The translations under genes were made by a program, and so were the position numbers. The notes beneath the pieces are model-generated. The model searched no databases and was not told where the DNA came from. It was given only the letters and a program-made list of their open reading frames with translations. From assembly GCA_913054055.1 (NCBI GenBank), contig CAJXIT010000017.1, positions 1-20,994 of the forward strand: DNA of 20,994 nt, written 5' to 3'. Within the stretch, counting starts at the first letter, position 1, and the number at the start of each line of letters is the position of its first letter. Of this stretch, positions 1 through 7,556 are shown piece by piece. The stretch comes from an uncultured Thalassolituus sp. (GTDB lineage Bacteria; Pseudomonadota; Gammaproteobacteria; Pseudomonadales; Oceanobacteraceae).

Positions 1-835
1 CACCGATGTAGTAAATGTTTTCTGCTTTCAAGCAGTTAGCTGAACGTACAGTTAGTTCTAGATCATCTACCGGGCGAAGTAAAATTGGATCAATTTCGTC
101 TTCTACTTCTTCTGGCTCTGGCTCCGCTTCGTTTTCAAGGTCTACAAACACTGCAAGCTGTTGCTGCAGGATAGTAGCTGAACGACGAATGGCTTCTTCC
201 GGCTCAATCGTGCCGTTAGTTTCCAGATCGATAACTAGTTTGTCTAAATCAGTACGCTGTTCAACACGAGCATTTTCAACACCGTAAGCTACACGCTTAA
301 CCGGGCTGTAAGTCGCATCCAACTGCAATTTACCAATTGCTTTTGTCTCTTCTTCATTTTGGTTACGAGATTCAACAGTTTCGTAACCGCGACCAGCTGC
401 AACCTTGATGGTCATTTTCAGTTCACCTTTATCACCTAAATTGGCAATAACGTGCTCAGGGTTCGCGACTTCAACGCCGTGATCCAACTGAATATCTCCA
501 GCTGTAACCTGGCCAGAGCCAGATTTATTTAGAGTTAGGTAAGCTTCTTCGCGCTCGTGCAGTTTTACTGCCACACCTTTCAGGTTTAACAAGATTTCGA
601 TAACGTCTTCTTGAACACCTTCAATTGTGCTGTACTCATGAAGTACACCGTCAATTTCCACTTCCACAACTGCCGCACCCGGCATAGAAGAGAGAAGGAT
701 ACGACGCAATGCAGCACCTAAAGTATGTCCAAAACCACGCTCTAGTGGTTCTAAAGTAACTTTAGCCTGTGTATTGCTAACCTGCTCTACTTGAATGTGA
801 CGCGGAGTTAGAAATTCGTTCACTGAACGCTGCAT
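1..835 (-). CDS. rpoA: RNA polymerase alpha subunit, C-terminus cut by window edge
   Basis: Alpha subunit, which dimerises to nucleate RNA polymerase assembly and contacts promoter UP elements and activators. The start MQRSVNEFLTPRHIQVE matches the family. The N-terminal domain carries the dimerisation segment HTLGAALRRILLSSM. An acidic, Glu/Pro-rich linker follows (about residues 232-246), then the start of the C-terminal domain with LTVRSANCLKAENIYYIG, the helix bearing the DNA-contacting Arg (R265 in E. coli). About 278 of the usual ~329 residues are present; the rest lies left of the window, where rplQ is expected. It is the last gene seen in the operon, 19 nt after rpsD. Identification is by direct similarity to E. 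coli RpoA. Confidence 0.98.
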   Translation of the reverse strand, partial: MQRSVNEFLTPRHIQVEQVSNTQAKVTLEPLERGFGHTLGAALRRILLSSMPGAAVVEVEIDGVLHEYSTIEGVQEDVIEILLNLKGVAVKLHEREEAYLTLNKSGSGQVTAGDIQLDHGVEVANPEHVIANLGDKGELKMTIKVAAGRGYETVESRNQNEEETKAIGKLQLDATYSPVKRVAYGVENARVEQRTDLDKLVIDLETNGTIEPEEAIRRSATILQQQLAVFVDLENEAEPEPEEVEDEIDPILLRPVDDLELTVRSANCLKAENIYYIG

Positions 836-854
836 AGCTGCCCCTGTTCCTATA

Positions 855-1475
855 TTACTTAGAGTACAATTCGACGATTAACTGTTCGTTAATCTCGGCT
901 GATAGCTCAGAACGTTCTGGAACTGCTTTGAACGTACCTTCCATTTTCTTAGTATCAACGTCGATCCAAGCTAAGTCACCACGTTGAGATGCTAATTCTA
1001 ATGCACCTTTAATACGTAGTTGAGCTTTCGCTTTTTCACGAATCGCAACAACATCACCAGCCTTAACAGTGTAAGACGCAATGTTAACAGTTTGACCGTT
1101 AACAGAGATGGCTTTGTGCGATACTAATTGACGTGCTTCCGAACGTGTTGAGCCAAAGCCCATACGGTACACGACATTGTCTAAACGAGTTTCTAGAAGC
1201 TGAAGCAAGTTTTCACCTGTCGCACCTTTAACACGTGCTGCTTCTTTATAATAACCACGGAATTGCTTTTCTAGTACGCCGTAAATACGACGAACTTTTT
1301 GCTTTTCACGTAGCTGTAAACCGTAATCAGATAAACGACCGCGACCTGCGCCGTGCATACCTGGTTTAGTTTCAACTTTACATTTTGAATCAAGTGCGCG
1401 AACGCCGCTCTTCAAGAAAAGGTCAGTACCTTCACGACGAGACAGCTTACACTTAGGACCAATATAACGAGCCAT
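855..1475 (-). CDS. rpsD: 30S ribosomal protein S4
   Basis: Primary 16S rRNA-binding protein that starts assembly of the 30S body. In enterobacteria it also represses the alpha operon by binding the rpsM leader. Its 206 residues equal the E. coli length. The S4 RNA-binding domain covers about residues 97-150 (TRLDNVVYRMGFGSTRSEA, then SHKAISVNG), and the C-terminus INEQLIVELYSK is conserved. Cys is present at positions 9 and 32; E. coli lacks the first, and no zinc-ribbon pattern is evident. A strong AAGGAG ribosome site precedes the ATG. It lies between rpsK and rpoA in the alpha segment, so the repressor and its candidate leader target (upstream of rpsM) are in the same transcript. Confidence 0.99.
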   Translation of the reverse strand: MARYIGPKCKLSRREGTDLFLKSGVRALDSKCKVETKPGMHGAGRGRLSDYGLQLREKQKVRRIYGVLEKQFRGYYKEAARVKGATGENLLQLLETRLDNVVYRMGFGSTRSEARQLVSHKAISVNGQTVNIASYTVKAGDVVAIREKAKAQLRIKGALELASQRGDLAWIDVDTKKMEGTFKAVPERSELSAEINEQLIVELYSK

Positions 1476-1487
1476 AGTTCTGTCTCC

Positions 1488-1877
1488 TTAAACGCGACGT
1501 TTTTTCGGTGGGCGACAGCCGTTGTGAGGTATAGGTGTCACATCGGTAATGTTGCCAATTTTATAGCCACATGCATTTAATGCACGAACAGCCGATTCAC
1601 GACCTGGACCTGGACCTTTAACTTCCACGTCTAGGTTTTTCAAACCGTATTCTTTTGCAGCTTCACCAGCGCGTTCCGCAGCAACCTGTGCAGCGAAAGG
1701 GGTACTCTTACGAGAACCACGGAAACCAGAACCACCGGCAGTTGCCCAAGATAGAGCGTTACCCTGACGATCGGTAATCGTTACGATAGTGTTATTGAAT
1801 GACGCATGTATATGCGCCACGCCGTCTACAACGGTCTTTTTAATCTTTTTCTTTACGTTACGTTGTGGCTTTGCCAT
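1488..1877 (-). CDS. rpsK: 30S ribosomal protein S11
   Basis: Platform protein of the 30S subunit, contacting 16S rRNA near the mRNA exit. It has 129 residues, the same as E. coli. A lysine-rich N-terminus is followed by the conserved GPGPGRESAVRAL block (about residues 88-100) and the C-terminal PHNGCRPPKKRRV. Asn119 in this tail aligns with the position found as isoaspartate in E. coli S11. It is 17 nt downstream of rpsM and 12 nt upstream of rpsD. Confidence 0.99.
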   Translation of the reverse strand: MAKPQRNVKKKIKKTVVDGVAHIHASFNNTIVTITDRQGNALSWATAGGSGFRGSRKSTPFAAQVAAERAGEAAKEYGLKNLDVEVKGPGPGRESAVRALNACGYKIGNITDVTPIPHNGCRPPKKRRV

Positions 1878-1894
1878 AAATCAACCCTGCCCTA

Positions 1895-2251
1895 TTAACG
1901 CTTAATTGGCTTGCGTGGACCCTTACGGGTGCGCGCGTTAGTTTTCGTACGCTGCCCACGTAGAGGTAGACTGCGACGATGACGTATACCACGGTAGCAA
2001 CCAAGATCCATCAAACGTTTGATGCTCATGCTTACTTCACGACGAAGATCACCTTCGACAGTATACTTGCCAACTTCGGCACGGACTTCATCTAATTTTT
2101 CATCAGACAAGTCGGCAATTTTAGTTGATTCTTCAATACCAACTGCTTTACAAATAAGCTTAGCAGTAGGCAATCCAACACCAAATACGTAAGTCAATGA
2201 AATGACTGCGTGTTTGTTGTCAGGAATGTTTACACCGGCTATACGAGCCAT
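1895..2251 (-). CDS. rpsM: 30S ribosomal protein S13
   Basis: 30S head protein that forms intersubunit bridges and contacts P-site tRNA through its basic tail. It has 118 residues, the same as E. coli. The N-terminus MARIAGVNIPDNKHAVISL and the tail RGQRTKTNARTRKGPRKPIKR are diagnostic. The ribosome site GGGGTG lies 4 nt before the ATG and abuts a hairpin (2261-2283) in a 124-nt leader after rpmJ. In enterobacteria S4 represses translation at this place, so rpsM is the expected entry point for alpha-segment regulation. Confidence 0.99.
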   Translation of the reverse strand: MARIAGVNIPDNKHAVISLTYVFGVGLPTAKLICKAVGIEESTKIADLSDEKLDEVRAEVGKYTVEGDLRREVSMSIKRLMDLGCYRGIRHRRSLPLRGQRTKTNARTRKGPRKPIKR

Positions 2252-2375
2252 AATTCACCCCATCACGCCATTAGCGTGTGATGTTTTTTTTGGATAGGCA
2301 GTTTAATGATAATCCTCGGCCAAGAAAGTTACCAATCTTGGCCGATTAAGCCTATCCCCCATTGCAACAGAGGTA
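2252..2375 (-). promoter_or_regulatory. Putative alpha-operon leader with two hairpins
   Basis: This is the 124-nt gap between rpmJ and rpsM. In transcript sense it holds a two-tier hairpin: outer arms GGATAGGC/GCCTATCC (2350-2357 with 2292-2299) enclose inner arms CGGCCAAGA/TCTTGGCCG (2336-2344 with 2317-2325). A run of 8 A follows (2284-2291). A second hairpin (2261-2283; GCGTGATG pairing with CATCAcaCGC, 2-nt bulge) then abuts the rpsM ribosome site. Position matches the gammaproteobacterial S4-binding alpha leader, but the pseudoknot was not modelled, so S4 control is inferred from position. Confidence 0.6.
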
Positions 2376-2489
2376 TTAACCTTGACGTTGCTTGTGCTTA
2401 GGATCTGTACAGATCACACGCACGCTGCCGTTTCTACGAATGATTTTACATTCACGGCACATCTTCTTAACTGAAGCACGTACTTTCAT
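2376..2489 (-). CDS. rpmJ: 50S ribosomal protein L36 (zinc-type)
   Basis: Small 50S protein of 37 residues, starting MKVRASVKKMCRECKIIRR and ending KHKQRQG; E. coli L36 has 38. Cys11, Cys14, Cys27 and His32 make the complete C-x2-C-x12-C-x4-H zinc-binding set, so this is the zinc-containing (C+) form rather than the Cys-free paralogue made under zinc limitation. It sits 22 nt after secY, as in the E. coli spc operon, and closes the spc segment before the alpha leader. A GGAGACTTTCA ribosome site precedes the ATG. Confidence 0.97.
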   Translation of the reverse strand: MKVRASVKKMCRECKIIRRNGSVRVICTDPKHKQRQG

Positions 2490-2511
2490 TGAAAGTCTCC
2501 AGAAGACTCGA

Positions 2512-3843
2512 TTAGCGTACCATTCCGCCGCCAATCCCTTGCAAATTAGACTTCTTCATAAGGCTATCGTACTGATGAGACATCAGATGAGATTGCACTT
2601 GTGACATAAAGTCCATGACAACCACCACTACGATTAATAGTGAGGTCCCACCGAAGTAGAAGGGCACGTCGGCCGCTACCACCAAGAATTGGGGCAGCAA
2701 TGATACAGCAGTTATGTATAAAGCGCCAAATAAAGTTAATCGCCCTAGGACACTATCAACATATTGGGCCGTTTGAATACCCGGACGTATACCAGGGATA
2801 AAGGCACCAGACTTCTTAAGGTTCTCCGAAATGTCCTTAGAATTGAACATTAGAGCCGTATAGAAGTAGCAGAAGAAGATAACCGCCAATGAGAATAGAA
2901 TCAGGTATAAAGGTTGACTCGGCCCTAAAGCCAAAGACACATCTTGTAACCATTCCATTCCTTCACTTTGACCAAACCATTGACCCATAGATGCTGGGAA
3001 CAAAAGAATTGACGAAGCGAAAATTGGTGGGATAACCCCTGCCATGTTGATTTTAAGCGGTAGGTGACTACTTTGAGCCGCAAAAACTTTACGACCTTGT
3101 TGACGCTTAGCGTAATTGATTGCAATGCGGCGTTGTCCACGTTCTACGAACACAACGAAAGCAACAATCAATACTGCAAGCAATGCGATGCCTAACAACA
3201 ATAAGATGTTAGTGTCGCCCTGACGAGCAGATTCAAAAGATTGACCGATGGCACCAGGCAAGCCTGCAACAATACCGGCAAAAATCAGCAGCGAAATACC
3301 GTTACCGATACCGCGCTCAGTCACTTGTTCACCCAACCACATTAAGAACACAGCACCACAAACAAATGTAGATACCGCTGTTACGTAATATAGTGGAGTT
3401 GCATCAAATGACACACCTTGACTGGCCAAGCCTACGGCTACGCCGAAAGCTTGAACAGTCGCTAGCAGCACAGTGCCGTAGCGAGTGTATTGACTGATTT
3501 TACGACGACCAGCTTCACCCTCTTTTTTGAGGGCTTCAAGGTGCGGGCTCACCGCCGTTAATAGCTGCATAATAATAGAGGCAGAAATATACGGCATGAT
3601 ACCTAGGGCGAAAATCGACATACGCTCAAGAGCACCACCAGAGAACATGTTAAACATGCTCAAAATGGTGCCCTGGTTCTGTTCGAATAACGCCGCTAGA
3701 CGATCAGGGTTGATACCAGGTACCGGAATATGTGCGCCGATACGGTATACGACAATAGCGATTAGTACGAATTTGATACGAGACCAAAGTTCGCCTAATC
3801 CTGCTGGTGCCATTCCTGTTGGTTGTGAGCCTTGCTTAGCCAT
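2512..3843 (-). CDS. secY: Protein translocase channel subunit SecY
   Basis: Pore-forming inner-membrane subunit of the SecYEG translocon, which exports unfolded pre-proteins and inserts membrane proteins. Its 443 residues match the E. coli length. About ten hydrophobic transmembrane segments are visible, the first near residues 23-38. The plug region (FNMFSGGALERMSIFALGI), loop VFVERGQRRIAINYAKRQQG and the C-terminal SHQYDSLMKKSNLQG typical of SecY are present. It lies between rplO (11-nt gap) and rpmJ, the conserved spc location. It would export the four envelope proteins of this window except the Tat-type DUF1501 protein. Confidence 0.99.
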   Translation of the reverse strand: MAKQGSQPTGMAPAGLGELWSRIKFVLIAIVVYRIGAHIPVPGINPDRLAALFEQNQGTILSMFNMFSGGALERMSIFALGIMPYISASIIMQLLTAVSPHLEALKKEGEAGRRKISQYTRYGTVLLATVQAFGVAVGLASQGVSFDATPLYYVTAVSTFVCGAVFLMWLGEQVTERGIGNGISLLIFAGIVAGLPGAIGQSFESARQGDTNILLLLGIALLAVLIVAFVVFVERGQRRIAINYAKRQQGRKVFAAQSSHLPLKINMAGVIPPIFASSILLFPASMGQWFGQSEGMEWLQDVSLALGPSQPLYLILFSLAVIFFCYFYTALMFNSKDISENLKKSGAFIPGIRPGIQTAQYVDSVLGRLTLFGALYITAVSLLPQFLVVAADVPFYFGGTSLLIVVVVVMDFMSQVQSHLMSHQYDSLMKKSNLQGIGGGMVR

Positions 3844-3854
3844 CTAAGTGGTCC

Positions 3855-4289
3855 TTATTCTTCTACTTTACCACCGGCAGCTTCAATAGCAGCTTGTGCA
3901 CCTTTGGTCACTTTAAGACCTTTAACGGTAACAGCTTTATTGATTTCGCCAGATAGAATCACACGAGCGCGCTTGATTTTATGACCGATGATATCGGCGT
4001 TTTTCAAAGCGTCTAGATCGATTACATCAACACCAGCTGCTGCTAATTCGTTTAAACGAATCTCTGCAACATACTGAGCTTGACGTGAAGTGAAACCGAA
4101 TTTAGGTAGACGACGCTGTAAAGGCATCTGACCACCCTCAAATCCTGGCTTCACACGACCGCCCGAACGAGATTTTTGACCTTTGTGGCCACGGCCACCT
4201 GTTTTACCCAAACCACTACCGATACCGCGACCAACGCGTTTACCCGTAGGGCGAGAACCAGGTGCTGGGCTAAGAGCATTAAGTTTCAT
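3855..4289 (-). CDS. rplO: 50S ribosomal protein L15
   Basis: Late-assembling 50S protein binding 23S rRNA. It has 144 residues, as in E. coli. The Gly/Lys/Arg-rich extended N-terminus (GKRVGRGIGSGLGKTGGRGH, about residues 17-36) and the segment KPGFEGGQMPLQRRLPKFGF are family signatures. The ATG is one base after the rpmD stop codon, and its AGGAG ribosome site lies within the last rpmD codons, which implies translational coupling. Confidence 0.99.
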   Translation of the reverse strand: MKLNALSPAPGSRPTGKRVGRGIGSGLGKTGGRGHKGQKSRSGGRVKPGFEGGQMPLQRRLPKFGFTSRQAQYVAEIRLNELAAAGVDVIDLDALKNADIIGHKIKRARVILSGEINKAVTVKGLKVTKGAQAAIEAAGGKVEE

Positions 4290-4290
4290 A

Positions 4291-4470
4291 TTACTCTCCT
4301 TCCACTTTAACCATGTAGTGAACCTTGTTGATCATGCCGCGTACTGCTGGCGTGTCTTCAAGTTCAACTGTGTGACCAATGCGGCGAAGCCCTAAGCCTT
4401 TCATCGAAGCGATGTGCTTAGGAAGCTTGCCAATAGTACTGCGTATTTGTGTTACTTTAACTTTTGCCAT
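4291..4470 (-). CDS. rpmD: 50S ribosomal protein L30
   Basis: Small 50S protein of 59 residues, the E. coli length. The start is MAKVKVTQIRSTIGKLPKHI and the body contains the typical TLKGLGLRRIGH-like block, here ASMKGLGLRRIGHTVELEDT. The C-terminus ends VKVEGE. It lies between rpsE (6-nt gap) and rplO (1-nt gap). Its last codons contain the ribosome site of rplO. Confidence 0.97.
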   Translation of the reverse strand: MAKVKVTQIRSTIGKLPKHIASMKGLGLRRIGHTVELEDTPAVRGMINKVHYMVKVEGE

Positions 4471-4476
4471 GTCGGA

Positions 4477-4986
4477 CTACCCCAGAATCTCTTCTACAGA
4501 TTTACCGCGCTTGGCAGCAACTTGTTCCGGGCTACGCATTTCACGTAGACCTTTAACGGTTGCACGTACAACGTTTACTGGGTTGGTAGAGCCGTAGCAC
4601 TTAGCCAGTACGTTGTGAACACCTACCATCTCTAGTACCGCACGCATCGCACCACCGGCGATGATACCTGTACCTTGAGAGGCTGGCTGCATGTATACCT
4701 TAGAACCACCGTGAACGGCTTTAACTGGGTATTGCAGAGTGTCACCATCAAGCTTCACATCGATCATGTTGCGCTTCGCGTTGTCCATAGCTTTTTGAAT
4801 AGCTGCTGGAACTTCACGTGCTTTACCACGACCAAAACCTACTTTGCCCTTACCATCGCCTACTACTGTTAGAGCAGTAAAACCGAAGATACGACCACCT
4901 TTAACTACTTTTGCAACGCGGTTAACTTGGACAAGTTTCTCTTGAAACTCGCCGTCGCCATTGCGTTCTACACGTTCATTTGCCAT
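4477..4986 (-). CDS. rpsE: 30S ribosomal protein S5
   Basis: 30S protein at the mRNA entry tunnel, important for decoding fidelity and helicase action. It has 169 residues (E. coli 167). The N-terminal double-stranded-RNA-binding-type domain includes RVAKVVKGGRIFGFTALTVV and the loop GDGKGKVGFGRGKAREVP, where spectinomycin-resistance changes map in E. coli; the loop looks wild type. The C-terminal half contains GTGIIAGGAMRAVLEMVGV. Position after rplR is canonical. Confidence 0.99.
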   Translation of the reverse strand: MANERVERNGDGEFQEKLVQVNRVAKVVKGGRIFGFTALTVVGDGKGKVGFGRGKAREVPAAIQKAMDNAKRNMIDVKLDGDTLQYPVKAVHGGSKVYMQPASQGTGIIAGGAMRAVLEMVGVHNVLAKCYGSTNPVNVVRATVKGLREMRSPEQVAAKRGKSVEEILG

Positions 4987-4998
4987 GTTATCCGCCCC

Positions 4999-5349
4999 TT
5001 AGAATTCCAGTCCGCCATCGCGAGCTGCATCAGCTAACGCTTTTAGACGACCATGGTATTTAAAACCAGAGCGGTCAAAAGCAACTTTTTTGATGCCTTT
5101 TGCAATAGCACGTTCAGCGATAAGCTGACCTACTTTTGCAGCAGCTTCAGCATTACCGGTTTTACCTTCACGTAGATCTTTCTCTACAGTAGAAGCGGTT
5201 GCTAAAACTTCGGCACCATCGGACGAAATAATCTGTGCGTAAATGTGACGTGGTGTACGGTTTACACATAGACGGGTCGCACCAAGCTCGCGCATTTTGA
5301 CACGAGCGCGGCGAGCACGACGAATACGCGCTGTTTTCTTCTCGTTCAT
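4999..5349 (-). CDS. rplR: 50S ribosomal protein L18
   Basis: 5S rRNA-binding protein that helps mount the 5S ribonucleoprotein in the central protuberance. It has 116 residues (E. coli 117). The basic N-terminus KKTARIRRARRARVKMRE and the C-terminal DRSGFKYHGRLKALADAAR block are typical. It lies between rplF (9-nt gap) and rpsE (12-nt gap). Confidence 0.99.
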   Translation of the reverse strand: MNEKKTARIRRARRARVKMRELGATRLCVNRTPRHIYAQIISSDGAEVLATASTVEKDLREGKTGNAEAAAKVGQLIAERAIAKGIKKVAFDRSGFKYHGRLKALADAARDGGLEF

Positions 5350-5358
5350 GACTTAACC

Positions 5359-5892
5359 CTATTTCTTCTTAGCTTCTTTACGACGAACATGTTCGTCAGC
5401 ATAGCGTACACCTTTCCCTTTATAAGGTTCTGGTGGACGGTAGCCGCGAATTTCTGCCGCAACTTGACCTACTTGCTGCTTGTCCAAACCTTTGATCACG
5501 ATCTCAGTTTGTGACGGTGTTTCAGCAGTAATGCCTTCTGGAAGCTGGTAGTCAACTGGGTGTGAAAAACCCAGAGATAAGTTCAAGGTTTTACCAGAAG
5601 CTTTTGCACGGTAACCAACACCTTGCAAAATTAGTTTCTTTTCAAACCCTTGGCTAACACCTGTTACCATGTTGTTAACCAATGAACGGAAAGTACCTGC
5701 CATCGCTAATGCGCCTTTGTCACCACCACGGGTGCCAAAAACCAAAACGTTTTCTTCTTGCTTAACTTCAACAGAAGAATGCAGGTTTAAATCTAATGAT
5801 CCTTGCTTGCCTTTTACAGTGATCTGCGCGTCAGAAATTTTCACTTCAACGCCAGCCGGTAAGGCAACAGGAGCTTTTGCTATACGAGACAT
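5359..5892 (-). CDS. rplF: 50S ribosomal protein L6
   Basis: 50S protein near the factor-binding site by the sarcin-ricin loop. It has 177 residues, as in E. coli, with two tandem alpha/beta domains. The N-terminus MSRIAKAPVALPAGVEVKI and the second-domain signature QVGQVAAEIRGYRPPEPYKG (about residues 141-160), followed by KGVRYADEHVRRKEAKKK, are diagnostic. It lies 12 nt after rpsH. Confidence 0.99.
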   Translation of the reverse strand: MSRIAKAPVALPAGVEVKISDAQITVKGKQGSLDLNLHSSVEVKQEENVLVFGTRGGDKGALAMAGTFRSLVNNMVTGVSQGFEKKLILQGVGYRAKASGKTLNLSLGFSHPVDYQLPEGITAETPSQTEIVIKGLDKQQVGQVAAEIRGYRPPEPYKGKGVRYADEHVRRKEAKKK

Positions 5893-5904
5893 CTCAAACT
5901 CCTC

Positions 5905-6297
5905 TTAGAATACCGTACAAATCACTTCACCACCGATACCTGCAGCACGAGCCGCACGATCAGTCATGATACCTTTTGAAGTAGAAATGATAGCGATACC
6001 AAGACCAGCTTCAACTTTAGGCAATTCGTTCGAACCTTTATAAGTACGAAGACCAGGACGAGAAACACGTTTAATGTTCTCTATAACCGGCTTACCTTCG
6101 TAATACTTAAGGTCGATGTTTAATGTAGGTTTAACGTCTCCGTCAACCTGAAAATCTGCAATGTAACCTTCGCTCTTTAGAACTTCAGCTACAGACGCCT
6201 TCACTTTGGAAGAAGGCATTGCAACAGTGGCTTTACCAGCGCCCTGCGCATTGCGAATACGAGTTATCATATCCGCCAAAGTATCTTGCATACTCAT
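5905..6297 (-). CDS. rpsH: 30S ribosomal protein S8
   Basis: Primary 16S rRNA-binding protein of the 30S platform. In E. coli it represses spc-operon translation by binding the mRNA near the rplE start. It has 130 residues, the E. coli length, starting MSMQDTLADMITRIRNAQ and ending with the conserved STSKGIMTDRAARAAGIGGE segment. It follows rpsN after an unusual 64-nt gap that holds a hairpin (6330-6349), whereas nearly all neighbouring junctions are tighter. Confidence 0.99.
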   Translation of the reverse strand: MSMQDTLADMITRIRNAQGAGKATVAMPSSKVKASVAEVLKSEGYIADFQVDGDVKPTLNIDLKYYEGKPVIENIKRVSRPGLRTYKGSNELPKVEAGLGIAIISTSKGIMTDRAARAAGIGGEVICTVF

Positions 6298-6329
6298 GCT
6301 TTAACCTCTCTGTTGTGCAGCGACTCAAA

Positions 6330-6349
6330 AGCCCCACGTGAATGGGGCT
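6330..6349 (-). other. Intra-operon hairpin between rpsN and rpsH
   Basis: In transcript sense, arms AGCCCCA and TGGGGCT form a perfect 7-bp, GC-rich stem with a 6-nt loop, followed directly by TTTTGAG. The four-base U-run is short for an efficient terminator. A partial attenuator or an mRNA-stability/processing hairpin fits better, because essential genes lie downstream. Confidence 0.55.
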
Positions 6350-6361
6350 AGTGAGAAATGC

Positions 6362-6667
6362 TTACCAACTGGCCTTTTTAAGACCTGGGATGTTGCCCAT
6401 CATTCCTTGCTCGCGAATCATGATGCGAGAAAGTTTGAACTTACGGTAAACGCCATGTGGACGTCCCGTCATTTGACAACGGTTTTGCTGGCGACTCTTA
6501 GAAGAGTCACGTGGCAATTTTTGTAGCGCGATTTGCGCATTCCATACATCTTCTTCAGAAGATGCAGGGCTTTTAATAATTGCACGTAACGCTTCACGTT
6601 TCTCAGCGTATTTTGCTACTAGCTTTTCGCGTTTCAGCTCGCGCTGTTTCATCGAAATCTTTGCCAT
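6362..6667 (-). CDS. rpsN: 30S ribosomal protein S14 (zinc-free type)
   Basis: 30S head protein needed for late assembly. It has 101 residues, the long zinc-free (C-) class. Only one Cys (C64, in QNRCQMTGRPHG) is present, so the CxxC zinc ribbon of the short form is absent. The C-terminus RIMIREQGMMGNIPGLKKASW is typical. It follows rplE by 11 nt and is separated from rpsH by a hairpin-containing gap. Confidence 0.99.
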   Translation of the reverse strand: MAKISMKQRELKREKLVAKYAEKREALRAIIKSPASSEEDVWNAQIALQKLPRDSSKSRQQNRCQMTGRPHGVYRKFKLSRIMIREQGMMGNIPGLKKASW

Positions 6668-6678
6668 GGTCCTACTCC

Positions 6679-7218
6679 TTAGTTACGGAACGGGAAGTTC
6701 AGTGCGCGAAGTAGAGCACGGCCTTCATCGTTAGTAGTTGCAGTAGTTGTCACGGTGATATCAAGACCACGAATCTTATCCACTTTATCGTATTCGATTT
6801 CAGGGAAAATGATCTGTTCTTTCACACCCATGCTGTAGTTACCACGACCGTCGAATGATTTACCATTCAGGCCACGGAAGTCACGTACACGTGGTAAGGC
6901 GATGTCTACTAGGCGGTCCATGAATTCCCACATGCGTTCTGCACGTAGAGTCACTTTCACACCGATCGGCCAGCCTTCGCGAACTTTAAAGCCAGCTACT
7001 GATTTACGAGCCTTAGTAACAACAACCTTTTGACCGGCTAATGCTTCTAAGTCTGCAACAGCAGCTTCGATTTGTTTCTTGTCACCAATACCTTCACCAA
7101 CACCCATGTTAAGGGTAACTTTGGTTACTTTTGGTACTTGCATGACGTTTTTGTAGCCAAATTCTTCTTGCAGTTTGGCTACCACTTCGCTTTTGTATAA
7201 ATCTTTTAAACGAGACAT
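6679..7218 (-). CDS. rplE: 50S ribosomal protein L5
   Basis: 5S rRNA-binding protein of the central protuberance that contacts P-site tRNA. Its 179 residues equal E. coli. The N-terminus MSRLKDLYKSEVV, the block KVTLNMGVGEGIGDKK, and the C-terminal LDITVTTTATTNDEGRALL are diagnostic. In E. coli the mRNA near this start is the S8 repressor target; I could not identify a matching S8 site here by eye. Gap to rplX is 10 nt. Confidence 0.99.
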   Translation of the reverse strand: MSRLKDLYKSEVVAKLQEEFGYKNVMQVPKVTKVTLNMGVGEGIGDKKQIEAAVADLEALAGQKVVVTKARKSVAGFKVREGWPIGVKVTLRAERMWEFMDRLVDIALPRVRDFRGLNGKSFDGRGNYSMGVKEQIIFPEIEYDKVDKIRGLDITVTTTATTNDEGRALLRALNFPFRN

Positions 7219-7228
7219 TGTGGCACCC

Positions 7229-7546
7229 TTATGCGTCTAGTTGTTCGCCAGTAGACTTGAAGATACGAACTTTTTTGCCGTCTTCAAGAATCTGGAAACC
7301 AACACGATCTGCTTTGCCAGACTTAGAGTTAAAGATAGCTACGTTAGAAGCTTGAATACCCGCTTCTTTTTCAACGATGCCACCTGGTTGCCCTAGGTAT
7401 GGATTTGGCTTTTGGTGTTTCTTAATCATGTTAACACCAGCTACGATCAAACGACCGTCAGGTAGAACGCGGTTAACTTTTCCGCGCTTTCCCTTGTCTT
7501 TGCCAGCGATAACAATCACTTCATCTTCACGACGAATCTTTTTCAT
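7229..7546 (-). CDS. rplX: 50S ribosomal protein L24
   Basis: One of the two assembly-initiating 50S proteins, with an N-terminal KOW motif around residues 6-33 (EDEVIVIAGKDKGKRGKVNR). The chosen start, MKKIRREDEV, gives 105 residues (E. coli 104) and has an AGGAG ribosome site 8 nt upstream. The frame is open for 13 more codons upstream (to 7585), but that would overlap the rplN end by 29 nt and add residues absent from the family. With the chosen start the rplN-rplX gap is 10 nt. Confidence 0.97.
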   Translation of the reverse strand: MKKIRREDEVIVIAGKDKGKRGKVNRVLPDGRLIVAGVNMIKKHQKPNPYLGQPGGIVEKEAGIQASNVAIFNSKSGKADRVGFQILEDGKKVRIFKSTGEQLDA

Positions 7547-7556
7547 ATTCAGTCTC

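Noticed and set aside
15..287. Serine-rich 90-codon plus-strand frame
   Set aside because: Antisense shadow of rpoA; the serine-rich composition comes from the reverse complement of its Glu-rich codons.
2261..2291. Plus-strand intrinsic terminator (hairpin followed by T8)
   Set aside because: It looks like one on the plus strand, but no plus-strand gene precedes it; it is better read as the rpsM leader hairpin on the transcribed strand.
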